A stretch of DNA of 64,000 nucleotides from Unio delphinus (Eukaryota; Mollusca; Bivalvia; Unionida; Unionidae), in assembly GCA_029339505.1 (NCBI GenBank), contig JAQISU010000058.1:2482001-2546000 (forward strand), read 5' to 3'. The notes under the pieces were generated by a model. It ran no database searches. It was not told where the DNA came from and saw only the letters and a list, made by a program, of their open reading frames with translations. Positions 44,506-54,421 of the stretch are shown one piece after another. Position numbers and translations under genes: made by a program. How positions within the stretch are numbered: position 1 is the first letter of the stretch; the number at the start of each line of letters is the position of its first letter.

Positions 44506-44715
44506 GAATTTGATATTGATGCTGAATTAATAATCACTTTGAAGAAACAACAGAATAATCACTGCGCGAGTTGCAATTGTATAATGCGTTGGCAGTATTC
44601 GGATAAGGATCCTCGCCAATTCACCGTAGACAGAAAAAATAACAATCTTGGTCATGTCAGAAATAATGTGATGTTGACTTGTCTTGAGTGCAATAGACGC
44701 AAGGGTGCTAGTTAA
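44506..44715 (+). pseudogene. HNH/zinc-ribbon endonuclease domain in frame after the polymerase stop
   Basis: Immediately after the TGA at 44,503-44,505 the same frame stays open for 69 codons to TAA. It encodes a helix (AELIITLKKQQ), then CASCN, FTVDRKNNNLGHVRNNVML and TCLECNRRKG. This is a compact treble-clef HNH-like module with two CxxC pairs and a D-R...N...H pattern. No methionine allows independent start at its beginning. It was most likely the C-terminal domain of the replication protein, cut off by a nonsense change or joined by readthrough. It overlaps the integrase stop by eight bases in convergent orientation. Confidence 0.75.
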
Positions 44716-45673
44716 GCCCATGGGGTGGCAATTGAGTATCCTCGGGTATCACTTGTAATTGTTGTCTAGTAAAACCCCGTTGAGGGGCAGTTGAATCCAG
44801 TTTATAGATTGGAGGTCTACCCGTAGATCGTGTTATACTAGATATCTTATGCGTAGTGACGCTCCAAATAGGATCAGTAGCCCTTTTTCTATCCCCTTCA
44901 AGCTCTCCTGGTTCGTATAAGTACCTCACAATGACATTACTACCAAGAATTGGTTCTTTGAAATCTTTTTGTGGTTTTTCAGGTATCGACTTCTTTTTAA
45001 TCGCGTTGATAGGTTTCATGTTGATGGTTCTAGTAATCTCGTTATTCAGTGCGGTAACTACACCTGGTAATCTCTTAACCCATTCACGGGATCTTTTTTC
45101 TTGGATGAATTCTTTTGCATATTGATATCCAAATAACCGCTCAGCAAGGGTTTTATTAAACCGTTCTACAATGGCCTGATCACGATGCAGTGCAGTATGC
45201 CCTCGTCTGATAGCGACATTGTGATATTTCATTGTAGATAACACTGCACCCTGAAATTCCTTGCCCGGGTCAACTTGTAACAGATTTGGCCAGTGCAGAG
45301 GACCTCGTCGATAAATCCTTTCAAATGCAGAAGCGACTTCAGTGGCCGATTTTGTTTTTAACGGTTCTGCTTCTTTGTATCGACTTGCAATATCAACTAC
45401 AGTTAACGCATATTTGTAACCACGATCATGTGGCAGAAATAATAGATCAGCCTGATGAACTTCATTGGGTCCGGTTACATCAAAATGCGAGAATTGAATT
45501 TGTTTAGGCGGTGGTAGATAAATTTGCCATAGTGCCTGTTTGGATAACCAATGAGCCGCAGTGGTTTTTTTCACTTTTGCGGCGCTAGCGAGTTTACTGA
45601 TTGCAGCGTTACCCCTCCAGTATCCTCTTGGGGAATAATAAATAGATTCCATGTTGCTATTAATTACCAGCAC
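44708..45673 (-). CDS. retroviral-type DDE integrase
   Basis: 321 codons, with a likely real start at MESIYYSPRG (codon 8). Catalytic residues are Asp76 (HQADLLFLP), Asp135 (LLQVDPGKEF) and Glu170 (AIVERFNKT), with 34 residues between the last two. The C terminus has the YLYEPGELEGDRKRATDPIW and GFTRQQLQVIP stretches shared by Polinton and Ginger-type integrases. It would insert the element and make the short target duplication. Frame intact. No clear HHCC zinc finger is seen at the N terminus. Confidence 0.92.
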   Translation of the reverse strand: MLVINSNMESIYYSPRGYWRGNAAISKLASAAKVKKTTAAHWLSKQALWQIYLPPPKQIQFSHFDVTGPNEVHQADLLFLPHDRGYKYALTVVDIASRYKEAEPLKTKSATEVASAFERIYRRGPLHWPNLLQVDPGKEFQGAVLSTMKYHNVAIRRGHTALHRDQAIVERFNKTLAERLFGYQYAKEFIQEKRSREWVKRLPGVVTALNNEITRTINMKPINAIKKKSIPEKPQKDFKEPILGSNVIVRYLYEPGELEGDRKRATDPIWSVTTHKISSITRSTGRPPIYKLDSTAPQRGFTRQQLQVIPEDTQLPPHGLN

Positions 45674-46031
45674 CTAACATCAATTTACTTTTCATAGCCG
45701 ATTTTATCAAAAATGAAGCCAATTTTTCTTTGAAGGATTTATCAGTGATAGAATTCAACGCATGAGTTAATTTCACATCTGCTAGATGCCTGTGTTGCAA
45801 ATTGCTGCTTTTATAAGCAACATCATGAAGGTGACAGGCCTTATCAATAGCGTTTATTGGTTCCTCACCGGGTCGGGGCTGATTTTGATCATTGAGTCTG
45901 ATATCAAGTCTTGTTCCCGGTCCACAATAACTATACCCTGGAAGGTGTTTTTCTCCGGGGTATTTTGCCCATGGGGTTCCAGGGAGTTTTGCTAATTTGG
46001 CAGCGATATCACCTCCTCGTTTTTTTTTAAA
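45660..46031 (-). pseudogene. phospholipase A2-like domain, parvovirus type, without its own start
   Basis: A minus-strand frame of about 120 codons ends at TAA (45,662-45,660). It contains LPGTPWAKYPGEKHLPGYSY, CGPGTRLDIRLND, EEPINAIDKACHLHDVAYK and a helical tail ending MLGAGN. The GPG loop followed by A-C-H-L-HD is the calcium-loop/His-Asp signature of viral PLA2 domains, used to breach endosomal membranes during entry. No methionine opens this frame. It is offset by one base from the DUF5679 frame just upstream, at an A9 run (46,020-46,028). Confidence 0.8.
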
Positions 46032-46189
46032 GGTTCCTTGGGTTCCTTGGGTTTAGAAACAAATCTAAATTTCTTTGTACTACACTGTACGCATTTACCA
46101 GAAAGAGCTGATCGGTTATTTTTAGTTGTAATCGTCGTCAAGTCATCTGTACCAGTACGCGCCTTACACTTCACGCAATATAGATCCAT
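45992..46189 (-). CDS. DUF5679-type zinc ribbon protein, probably the N terminus of a PLA2 fusion
   Basis: 65 codons: YCVKCKART, TTKNNRSALSGKCVQCSTKK and a basic linker. The two CxxC pairs around a conserved TKNNRSA..G stretch match DUF5679. After the linker the frame stops within eight codons, just where the PLA2 frame begins one base out of step. The start codon is five bases from the start of the divergent ATPase gene, so both must share one short promoter or have promoters inside each other's genes. Confidence 0.8.
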   Translation of the reverse strand: MDLYCVKCKARTGTDDLTTITTKNNRSALSGKCVQCSTKKFRFVSKPKEPKEPLKKNEEVISLPN

Positions 46190-46194
46190 AATTT

Positions 46195-46866
46195 ATGTAT
46201 AGAGATATGAATATAATTGATTTTTCAGCGACTAAAACAAGAGAACCAGTGAAGCATCATGCAGCGCTACCAAACTCTATCCGCGCAATTATAATCGGGC
46301 CATCTGGATCCGGTAAAACGCAATTGTTGCTCAATTTAATAATGAGATGGATGAAGTGGGATAAGTTGTATTTAATTGCCCCTAGCGTAGATGATCAACG
46401 ATGCTATGAAGTGCTAAAAGATTTTAATGAAAACGCTTCAGAGATTGCCGGCGAGGATGTTATTGAATTTATAACCGATATTGACGAGGCACCATCCGTG
46501 AATGACCTCGATGGAAGTATCAACAATTTAGTTGTATACGACGATGTCATGTTAGATAATCAAAAAAATCCTGCTAGAATATTTTCCCGAGGCAGGCATA
46601 AAAACACGGATGTGATTTATGTCACTCAACGCTACACTCAGATTCCAAAAGTGATTAGAGATAACTGTAATATGCTTGCTGTTTTCAACGGCGTTGATAC
46701 ACATACGCTACGAAATATTTGGCAGACATGGTGTTCTGATATGGACTTCAATCAATTTAGAAATTTCTTTAGTCATGCTCAGTCTACCCCACACGGATTT
46801 GTAACAATAAATTTACATGACCCTCGAACACGATATCGTATCGGACTGGATCAAATATTCGGTTAA
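46195..46866 (+). CDS. A32/FtsK-HerA-like genome packaging ATPase
   Basis: 223 codons; MNIIDFSATK at 46,207 may be the true start. Walker A is IIGPSGSGKTQ (about 33-43), Walker B NLVVYDDVM (Asp116/117), and YVTQRYTQIPKVIRDNCN carries the sensor-like Gln region. The length is normal for the packaging ATPases of Polintons and related viruses, which pump DNA into capsids. The last 13 codons and stop lie inside the right TIR. Confidence 0.92.
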   Translation: MYRDMNIIDFSATKTREPVKHHAALPNSIRAIIIGPSGSGKTQLLLNLIMRWMKWDKLYLIAPSVDDQRCYEVLKDFNENASEIAGEDVIEFITDIDEAPSVNDLDGSINNLVVYDDVMLDNQKNPARIFSRGRHKNTDVIYVTQRYTQIPKVIRDNCNMLAVFNGVDTHTLRNIWQTWCSDMDFNQFRNFFSHAQSTPHGFVTINLHDPRTRYRIGLDQIFG

Positions 46867-47127
46867 CCCATAGCAGCAGAGAGGGTGAGTGACAACGATG
46901 TTGTAGTCCCTTTTCCCAAAAAATGTAATAGTTGAAAAGTTTTTGATTTCATTAATTTCATTGATTTTTTCATATTTTTTTTTGGGACCTAATCCATGAT
47001 TCACACACACATTTGGGACCTGATGTCATTGACTTTTGGGTCTGATGTCATTGGTTTCATTGATTTTAAGCGTGATTTCAGTGAAAACTTGTCTAAAAAT
47101 GTTGTCCGATACACCCTCTCTGCTGCT
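46826..47127 (-). repeat. right terminal inverted repeat (302 bp)
   Basis: Complement of the left TIR. It contains the end of the ATPase gene (46,826-46,866), the inner AGCAGCAGAGAGGGTG (46,872-46,887) and the outer complement at 47,112-47,127. Confidence 0.95.
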
Positions 47128-47132
47128 TCATT
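47128..47132. other. target site duplication, right copy (TCATT)
   Basis: Same five bases as at 32,036-32,040, and followed by A. Confidence 0.8.
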
Positions 47133-47254
47133 ATTTTGTGTCTTGCTTGCTCCTGATGACACCAGATATAATATTTGATTTGAAATAGGAAAAATACTTA
47201 TTTTAAATACATGATCTAAACAGATAACTGATGGCTAATTTTATAACCAGGTAA

Positions 47255-47306
47255 TTCTGACCATGCGGGTACCTAAGTAATATAGGTACTTGTTGACAGC
47301 ACTAGT
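47255..47306. mobile_element. hAT right-end remnant
   Basis: CGGGTACC, TAGGTACTTGTTGACAGCAC resembles the last 50 bases of the hAT element at 7,950-8,926. Confidence 0.5.
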
Positions 47307-47339
47307 TCAGCATAACATCATGTAATCGGATGCTTGCAT

Positions 47340-49760
47340 TACAAGAGGATGGAAGGGTATTAAGGTAATGTGATCTAGGAGAAATATAATTTACTGAAAA
47401 AAAACTGCTTCCTCCTTCCAACATATTTCCTGACTACATTAATGTTCAGAGAATAGGCAATAGGCAGATGGAATTTTGATCATTCTACTAATGCCTCAGT
47501 GAATCTCTGAGGGAAGATTGGATTCCCCATCCAAAGGTTAACTAACTCTACTAACTTTGGAGCAGCATAAATTGAAGTGATATGGATACATCAGTGAAGA
47601 AAAAATGAATATTTCTTATATAATAACATTTCCAGGTGAATCCAGTGAAAGCTGTACTGGGTGCATTTACAGAGGTTAAGCTGATGCCAGTCTGGTAGCT
47701 GCTTGTACAACTGAGACTGGTCATGGCTGTAGAGCCATGTCTGATGAATAAAATCTCAAGAACGTGGAATTTGCATGCCAATTGATAGTCCAAATGAAAC
47801 ATTTGACAGAGACATGACAGTCAAAGGTAAGACTTAAAGAGATTGCTATTATCTAATGAGTCGAGATCTTCATGAGACAACTCTTTTCTAGTAATATGTC
47901 AAAGTATGCTGTGTGTATTATTCCAAAATGATGAGGACTTGAGGGGTAATTTTCTATTTCCCTAAAAGAAGGAGACCCCTTTGAGCTCCACAAGATGGAG
48001 CACATGTCAGTCCTGTCTAAAGGCCTGCTGTATTGAGTCTAAATACATCTGAGGTCATTTAATGACTTTATGCAAGGCTATGTTTGGTATATTCCATCAT
48101 AAGGACTACCAAACAATCTCACTGAAACCGAAGGTAGGCTAATTCAAATGAGATGGCATGTAATTTAATGACTTGAATGCATGAGCAAATGCTATCGGGA
48201 AACAGGTTTTGTATGAAAGGAACTTCAGCAAGGTCATGACTAAAGGCTTAGGTTGGTTTGAATTTGAACACAGGTAAAATTCCACTTCAAAAGTGTGAGT
48301 AATTTAGACCTATGCAAGTTCAATTGATCAACTAGTCAGAGATCTTTGTTATCCTCTTAGCTATGAATTTGTCCAGTATTACAGAATGAAAGTCCTGAAT
48401 CATAAATGGAACCAATGTTTCTCCACAAACAGCCAAAGAATAAGCCAGCTACTTGCTGGGCAGAAGAACTCAAAGAGACAATGTTTTATTTTACTTTGCA
48501 CTAGTCCCTGAAAAGGTACCACTTCCCTTCATAAATCTTTATAGTGGAGGGCATTCTAATTCCTGGATTTCTTTCCATGGTTGAAGGGTTGAATAGTTTG
48601 TGCTGCAAAACTCTCCAGACAGGAGCCAAATGTGAAGGCAAAGACAGTCTGCGTAAGAATGGAATGCATAGTCCCATAGCTGTTGGAGATGATTCTGCCA
48701 TGTCAGGATCTTCCTGCTAAGTTATATCACTAGATCAAGAAGATCACTGATCCAAAAGTTGTCCCAGCCATGAGAAGCAATCAAAATCTTTTGCAATTAT
48801 GGACCCTCAAGTTGTGCACAAACTTTTGGAACTAAGACTGTTGGGAGGTAGGCAAGGACCCACATACCCTCCAAAAAGAGTGTCAATGGTGAATGGACCA
48901 AGCCTTCAGATTCAGTACTGTGGAAATGAAGGTTGCACTGAGCAGTTTGCAATTCCATCAGACTACAAAATGATCAATCATTAGACACACCCAAAGCAGG
49001 CAAATCAGATGAAAGACACAGATGGAGGAACCATTCCATACGTTAAGTTAAAGAGAAGCAATGCGGTAAGATACAGTGTTGCAGAAACTCGCCGGATGTG
49101 ATACATGCTAGGATGACGATTTGGAACACCTAATGGTAGAGAAGACATATGAGGTTGTAGTAGGTAAGAAATTTAATATCCAGATTAATAAACTGCAAGG
49201 ATGCACAAAAATCAAGAATCCCCAATTGATCAGAGAACCAACATAATATAAACAGAATATGAGATTGTTCTAATGTTTGACTAAAATGGAACTGATCATG
49301 TTTCTGGAAGATTTCAGCCAAATATACTATGAAAGTAAACGAAATCATATGGAACAGAGTGCAAAACGGATAACAATTTCCTTCAAACTAAGGGAGTTTC
49401 TGTGAGGATGGATAAACAGGAATCTGATACAAAAGATTGCAAATTTGTTTGGATGGGCACTGAGGCAGACTTATCCTGTCCTCTCTATCATGAATTTCGG
49501 TGGAAGTAGGATGTGACAGAGATGACCGAAGCCGATGAGTGGTCCGAGCAGTTAAAGCTTGGAGATTGAGGATAGTGAATTGGTCAACACATGTATCTTC
49601 TTGTGATTGCAATAATGTGTACTAAGTATCAAAACATTCAACAGAAAACTGCAAGTGAAGTGGCTTTCACAAAATTCAGTTTTATACTGTATTAAGTGCA
49701 TGCTAAAAGGACAATAACTCTTAAGTAAATCATTGGTGGGGGTGGGCACAAATATAGATC
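47340..49760 (-). mobile_element. decayed DIRS-like retrotransposon (copy B)
   Basis: Homologous to copies A and C: an internal complementary-region-like start (47,360-47,450), a tyrosine recombinase N-terminal fragment (48,701-48,501, TIKIYEGKWYLFRD) and reverse transcriptase-region fragments (49,348-49,130; 49,612-49,388), all on the minus strand. I see no complete terminal repeat on either side, so both ends are approximate. Confidence 0.55.
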
Positions 49761-50213
49761 AGGATACATGATGACCTTACTATATATCAAGTAGTCCATT
49801 AAAACTGCAAGGACAAGTTACATTTACAAGATTCCGTAAAGTATGCTGCATTCATCAGCAAGATAAAATGAGACAACTTTTTTAATCTTTAGCTAATGGT
49901 CATACCATTATTGTCTGCATCTCTCCCACATTTGAACAAGAAATTGTCTATGTGGTGATTGTCAAACCTTTTCGAAAACTGCTTCATGTTATGATATCTT
50001 CTACTGTAAAACTGAATGCATTAAGACTATTCTACAATAATTTGGGCCTTGAAAACTACGTATCAAAATAAACTGAAGATTCATAAAATGATCTTTGGCA
50101 ATTAATCAGGTTTGGGATCAAAAGATTTAATGTATAATCTGATCATAATCCTTCTTAAACAAAAAGGTCAATTTAATCGAATAGCCTGATAAATTCAATA
50201 CGTTTATATTTAC
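49761..50213. other. intron-like DNA, no gene recognised
   Basis: Nothing supported between copy B and the exon at 50,214. Confidence 0.5.
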
Positions 50214-50300
50214 CTTAGGCAATCCAATTGGTGGATTTTCCTTAGTAAGTAACAGGTTGTCTCGTATGATCCTGGCTCGTCCCTTCCCATATGAAGTTGA
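50214..50300 (-). CDS. internal exon of the minus-strand host gene
   Basis: The minus strand has GCATTTGCAG before and GTAAATATA after 87 bases (29 codons, phase 0 at both ends) coding STSYGKGRARIIRDNLLLTK and ENPPIGLPK. Phase agrees with both neighbouring exons. GKGRAR together with GRGRGW in the previous exon gives the protein RG-type motifs, which in other proteins can bind Tudor domains; this is a suggestion only. Confidence 0.65.
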
Positions 50301-51148
50301 CTGCAAATGCAAAAAATTTAACTTGCAATAATTCTTTTTAAATTAGGCTGATGAGGAATGGAATAACATCAATTTTTTTTAAGTATTCATAAAAAATGAA
50401 AGCCGCTCTTCATGTATATAGTGTTTCAAATGCTAAATTTATTTATGAAACTTAAGTAACACTATACGTGCCTTCAACATTCACAGTTCTTTGTGATGAT
50501 CAGAATCTTGCACAAGGAAAGAAATTATCCAACCTCTAAAACAGCAAAATTACCTCCCTTGGATTTTTTATTATTATTGAGATAGTTAATAGTTATCAAC
50601 GAACATTTCTGGAAGAATAAAACAAAACAAAACAGGTATGAGCTATAAATTCTGTGAAATATACAAGGAATGATTTTCCTAGAACTTCTGAAGTGAAACC
50701 CAGAGTAAATGAAATTGCACATAAGAACATAAGGATTTAAAATGTTTAATTTTGGAAGAAATATAAAATGAGGCTGCATGTGTATTACTGATCTAAGCAT
50801 AGCATGCATTTTATGTTTTATTAATCTTATAGCTGGCATTGAAAGTATTGGAAAAACTCACAAAGAAGAGTACTGATGATCAAGAAAAGCAAATTTTTTA
50901 GTAAATTATGTTTCTCCGAGAATACTTACCTGATCACATTACTTATGGGATATAAGCCTGCTACCTCGCGAATCCAGCCCTACCAAAAGATGAAAATTCG
51001 TCTTTTCTGTCTATGTCATATAGACAAAAGTCAATAACTCTTGCCCCTTACCTCCCCTTGCCACCCACTAGGTGTCGGCAGTTTTTAAGCTGAGCGGTAT
51101 ATAATATACGAGGATGCTCGCATAGCAGGGTGGTTGGGAGGGTTTCTT

Positions 51149-51240
51149 AGTAATGTGATCGGGTAAGTATTCTCGGAGAAACATAATTTACTAAAAAATT
51201 TGCTTTCCCCTTTGAATACATTCCCCGATCACATTACTTT
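51149..51240. repeat. DIRS internal complementary region
   Basis: First half is the complement of the element's left end and second half the complement of its right end, joined (TTTGCTTTCCCCTTTGAATA at the junction). This is the circle-junction signature of DIRS elements. Confidence 0.85.
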
Positions 51241-52786
51241 AGGAGAATAGGTAATAGGAGGAGGAAATGCGGAGCATCCGACCTCCACCCCGGGTATCCT
51301 CTAGGGAATGATGGCTGGATTCCCCATTTGAATGATAACCCAATCTCCTAATTTTAATCAGCAACACAGCCTAGGGTCACGTGATATGTGACCCCTTTAT
51401 ACGGTTAAGAAGATAGTTATTGAAATCTTCTTACCTACAAAAAATTATCTGGCGAATCCAGTGAAGCTAATAGGCTGTGCTGATTGTTGTACATGGGTCT
51501 GGTGGGCATCTGGGCTGCCAACACCAGACCTACTAGAATCAAGGTTTGCCTCTGCGAGGACAAATCTTGAAGATAAAACTGGAGAAGGTTGACTCTGCAT
51601 GCCAGCCAACAGCTTCTATGAGGTGACTCTGATCTTGTGAATCCTCAGAGTACACAGAGCGAATAACCCACTTCAGCCATGAAGCAAGGGCTTGAATGGC
51701 GATATCTCATGTCCCAGCTATCACCAGAAGAAAGATGTGCTTGTATGTGACCTGACTTACCTATATACATTTAAATGGTGCTAGAGTGCACAAACAGGAT
51801 CTTGCATGGCTGCTGATCCTGACTTATCTATAAAAGAAAGCGAGCTAATGACGACTCGTTGATTGCCAATGGATGGTAACCTATTTTTGGGCTACGAAGC
51901 CTGGCTGCGTCAAGAGGACCACCGAACCATCTAATCTGAACAGAAGATAGTTCGGGTCACTAGAAAGGATATGTAACTCACTCACCAAGCATGCTGAAGC
52001 TAAGACTATCAAGAAACCCAATTTGTAAGATAGTAGCTTTAACGAATTGTGGGTTAAAGACTCAATACTGTCTGAATTGAGTCATGTTAAAACCCAGGAC
52101 AGATTCCATTTGGAAACAGGGTGAGGGATATTAGTCGACTGAACTCTAAAGTGGTTAAAAGATCTGACAGATCTTTGTCATGGCTGATAGCACATGTACC
52201 ATAATGGTGGAATGTGTCTGATATTATGGAGCGGTAGCATTTGATAATAATTGGGGCCAGCTGTTTCTCCTCGAAAAGCCAGAGAAAAAAGTCGGCCAGT
52301 TGAGGGATTGTGACACTCAGAGGAACGATATTAATGAAATGGTACCAGTCCCTGAAAACATTCCACTTTCCCTCGTAAGCCTTCAGAGTGTAGGGCCTTG
52401 TTGCTCTCGAGATTCTCTCCACAATCGAAGATTGAAACTGTCTTGCAAGGCTGTCTGGACAAGAGCCAAGCTTGAAGATAAAGACGGTCTGGACAGGGGT
52501 GGAACACCCATGGCCGCAGTTGCTTAAGATTTGGGCGGACTGTAATCTTCCTGGGTAGATCTATCGCCAGATCAAGTAGATCGCCAGATCAAGTAGATCG
52601 GAGACCCAGGAGTTGTTCCATCTGAGAGGGGCAATCAGAATCATCTGTACACAGCATACCTGTCAGATGGCTTGATCACGCCATCACCACATTGAATTTC
52701 AGGGTGGTTGAGGTGGCTCAGGTCGATGAACGGCCTCTGGATAAGAAACAGCCATGAATAAAACCCCAGCTATTGCAGGTTTATTA

Positions 52787-52788
<2 letters not shown>

Positions 52789-52819
<31 letters not shown>
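52789..52819. repeat. (TA)n microsatellite inside DIRS copy C
   Basis: About 15 TA units interrupt the RT region. Confidence 0.95.
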
Positions 52820-52822
<3 letters not shown>

Positions 52823-53510
52823 GCATCCTTCTCCCGATCTGATGATACATCCGTGAAGAGGAGAGAGGAGGACAGGGGAGGGGATGGATAAATAAAATCC
52901 AAAATCCCTCCAAAATGACCTGAATCCCCCAAATGTTCTAAGGTAATAAAGTGGTCCAGTGGTCCTGAAATTGCAGGAGGCGGCTGCCCACAGGTAGGCA
53001 GTACGCTGGCGGTGGACAGGGTATGTCAACGTCTAGAGTTAGGAGGCGTGATGGCGGAGAAACTTGGGTTCTTGTCGCCTCTGTATGGTTGCTGCCTAGC
53101 TTGATTAGACTGTTGGCTCCCAGCATTGGGTTGGGATCTATATTACATATTTGATTGTAAGGATCCCTTTTCCCAGGTCCACCCATCATCCCTCCACTGT
53201 GTCAGGGGATGATTGTTTCGAAACGCCTGCAAAAGTTGGGCGATGAGTTGGAGGGGCAGTTCCTGAGCTGCCTGCCTCCTAACTTTTTCAATTTTCCCCC
53301 AAAGTGTAAAGGTGTCCCAAACGGAGACATCCGTAAAATCCGAGTAGGATGGGGCCTGCGTGACGTGGACCACCTACAGGTGTCGCGTCGTATCAGGTCG
53401 AAGTTGGCAGAAGCAGTCAACACATTGGTCATGGAATGGTGAGCTGCCCTGTTAACAACTCTAGCAATCCAGGCCTTCACTTCACAAGCGTGGTCATGGC
53501 TGGATTTGCT

Positions 53511-54030
53511 ACTGAAACGACAAAAGAGAACAAAGCACAAATTAACAATTCAGTATATTATTAAATCGATAATACTAGAACCGTTACTAACGGAGTAGGC
53601 AAATTATTCTGTGCCGTGTTAACTCGTAATGACAACACTAGTTACCGCCATGAGCGTGTTGCAAAGGGTCATTCAAAGACGAAGTCTACTGAAACGACAA
53701 AAGAAGATAAATAAAGCACAAATTAGCAATTCAGCACGTTATTAATTTGCTATTACCATAACCAATACTAACAGAGGAAGCGAAATGATTTAGTGTCGTG
53801 TGAACTCGTAACGACAACACGAAGTCCACCATTAAAGTCGCAACTTGGTCGTTCAAAGACGAAGTCTACTAAAACGACAAAGAAGATAAAACAAAGCACA
53901 AAATATCAATGCAGCAAGTTATTAATTCGCTAATATCATAACCGTTACATACGGAATAAGCAAAATTATTTAGTGCCGTGTGTATTACATGCTAGTACAG
54001 CCATAAGCGTGCTCTGACCACATTGCAACC
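53511..54030. repeat. three ~178-bp tandem repeats in the DIRS 5' region
   Basis: Units start at about 53,514, 53,691 and 53,871 with (G/A)AAACGACAA, and share AAGCACAAA and GTGCCGTGT-like blocks. Divergence between units is substantial. Confidence 0.8.
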
Positions 54031-54421
54031 TGGTTTTTCTGAAGTCCATAAAGGTGACAAAGTCGTTCAAAATTGGAAAATATTGTAAAATAATGTATAT
54101 AACCTGTAGAGGAATGATTATCCAACACAGTAATTCTAAATTTAACTTCGGATGGTCCGAATTTACACTAAGATGGCTTGGATTCATTGGAGGTCTAATT
54201 GTACGTGTTTTCACCATACAGCGAAGCTTAAAAACTGGCGACAACTAGTGGGTGGCAAGGGGAGGTAAGGGGCAACAGTTATTGCCCTTTGTCTATATGA
54301 CATAGACAGAAAAGAGGAATTTTCGTCTTATGGTAGGGCTGGATTCGCAAGGTAGCAGGCTTATATCCCTAAAATAATGTGATCGGGGAACGTATTCAAA
54401 GGAGAAATGTTGAAATTTTAC

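Larger units (their letters stand above)
32041..47127. mobile_element. Polinton/adintovirus-like integrated element, 15.1 kb
   Basis: The boundaries are set by 302-bp terminal inverted repeats and a TCATT duplication. Termini are AG...CT, as in Polintons. Inside are integrase, family B polymerase, packaging ATPase, adenain-like protease, major and minor capsid proteins: the full hallmark set of Polintons/Mavericks and adintoviruses. Most frames are intact. Breaks seen are one base missing in the polymerase leader array, one TGA before its HNH domain, and one base missing between DUF5679 and the phospholipase domain. The combination of PolB, SF1 helicase and HNH in one frame is unlike the canonical Polinton polymerase as I know it. 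Confidence 0.95.
50886..54402 (-). mobile_element. DIRS-like retrotransposon with inverted ends and internal complementary region (copy C)
   Basis: The left end (TTTAGTAAATTATGTTTCTC to about 51,060) and right end (about 54,270-54,402) are inverted relatives. On the minus strand come a Gag-like end (53,540-53,202), a Gag/RT linker (53,189-52,938), an RT start (QRPFIDLSHLNHPEI near 52,730), an RNase H end and a tyrosine recombinase N-terminal domain (52,422-52,087, RPYTLKAYEGKWNVFRDWYH). Middle parts of RT/RNase H and the recombinase catalytic end are missing. The right end lies 19 bases from the exon at 54,422. Confidence 0.8.
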
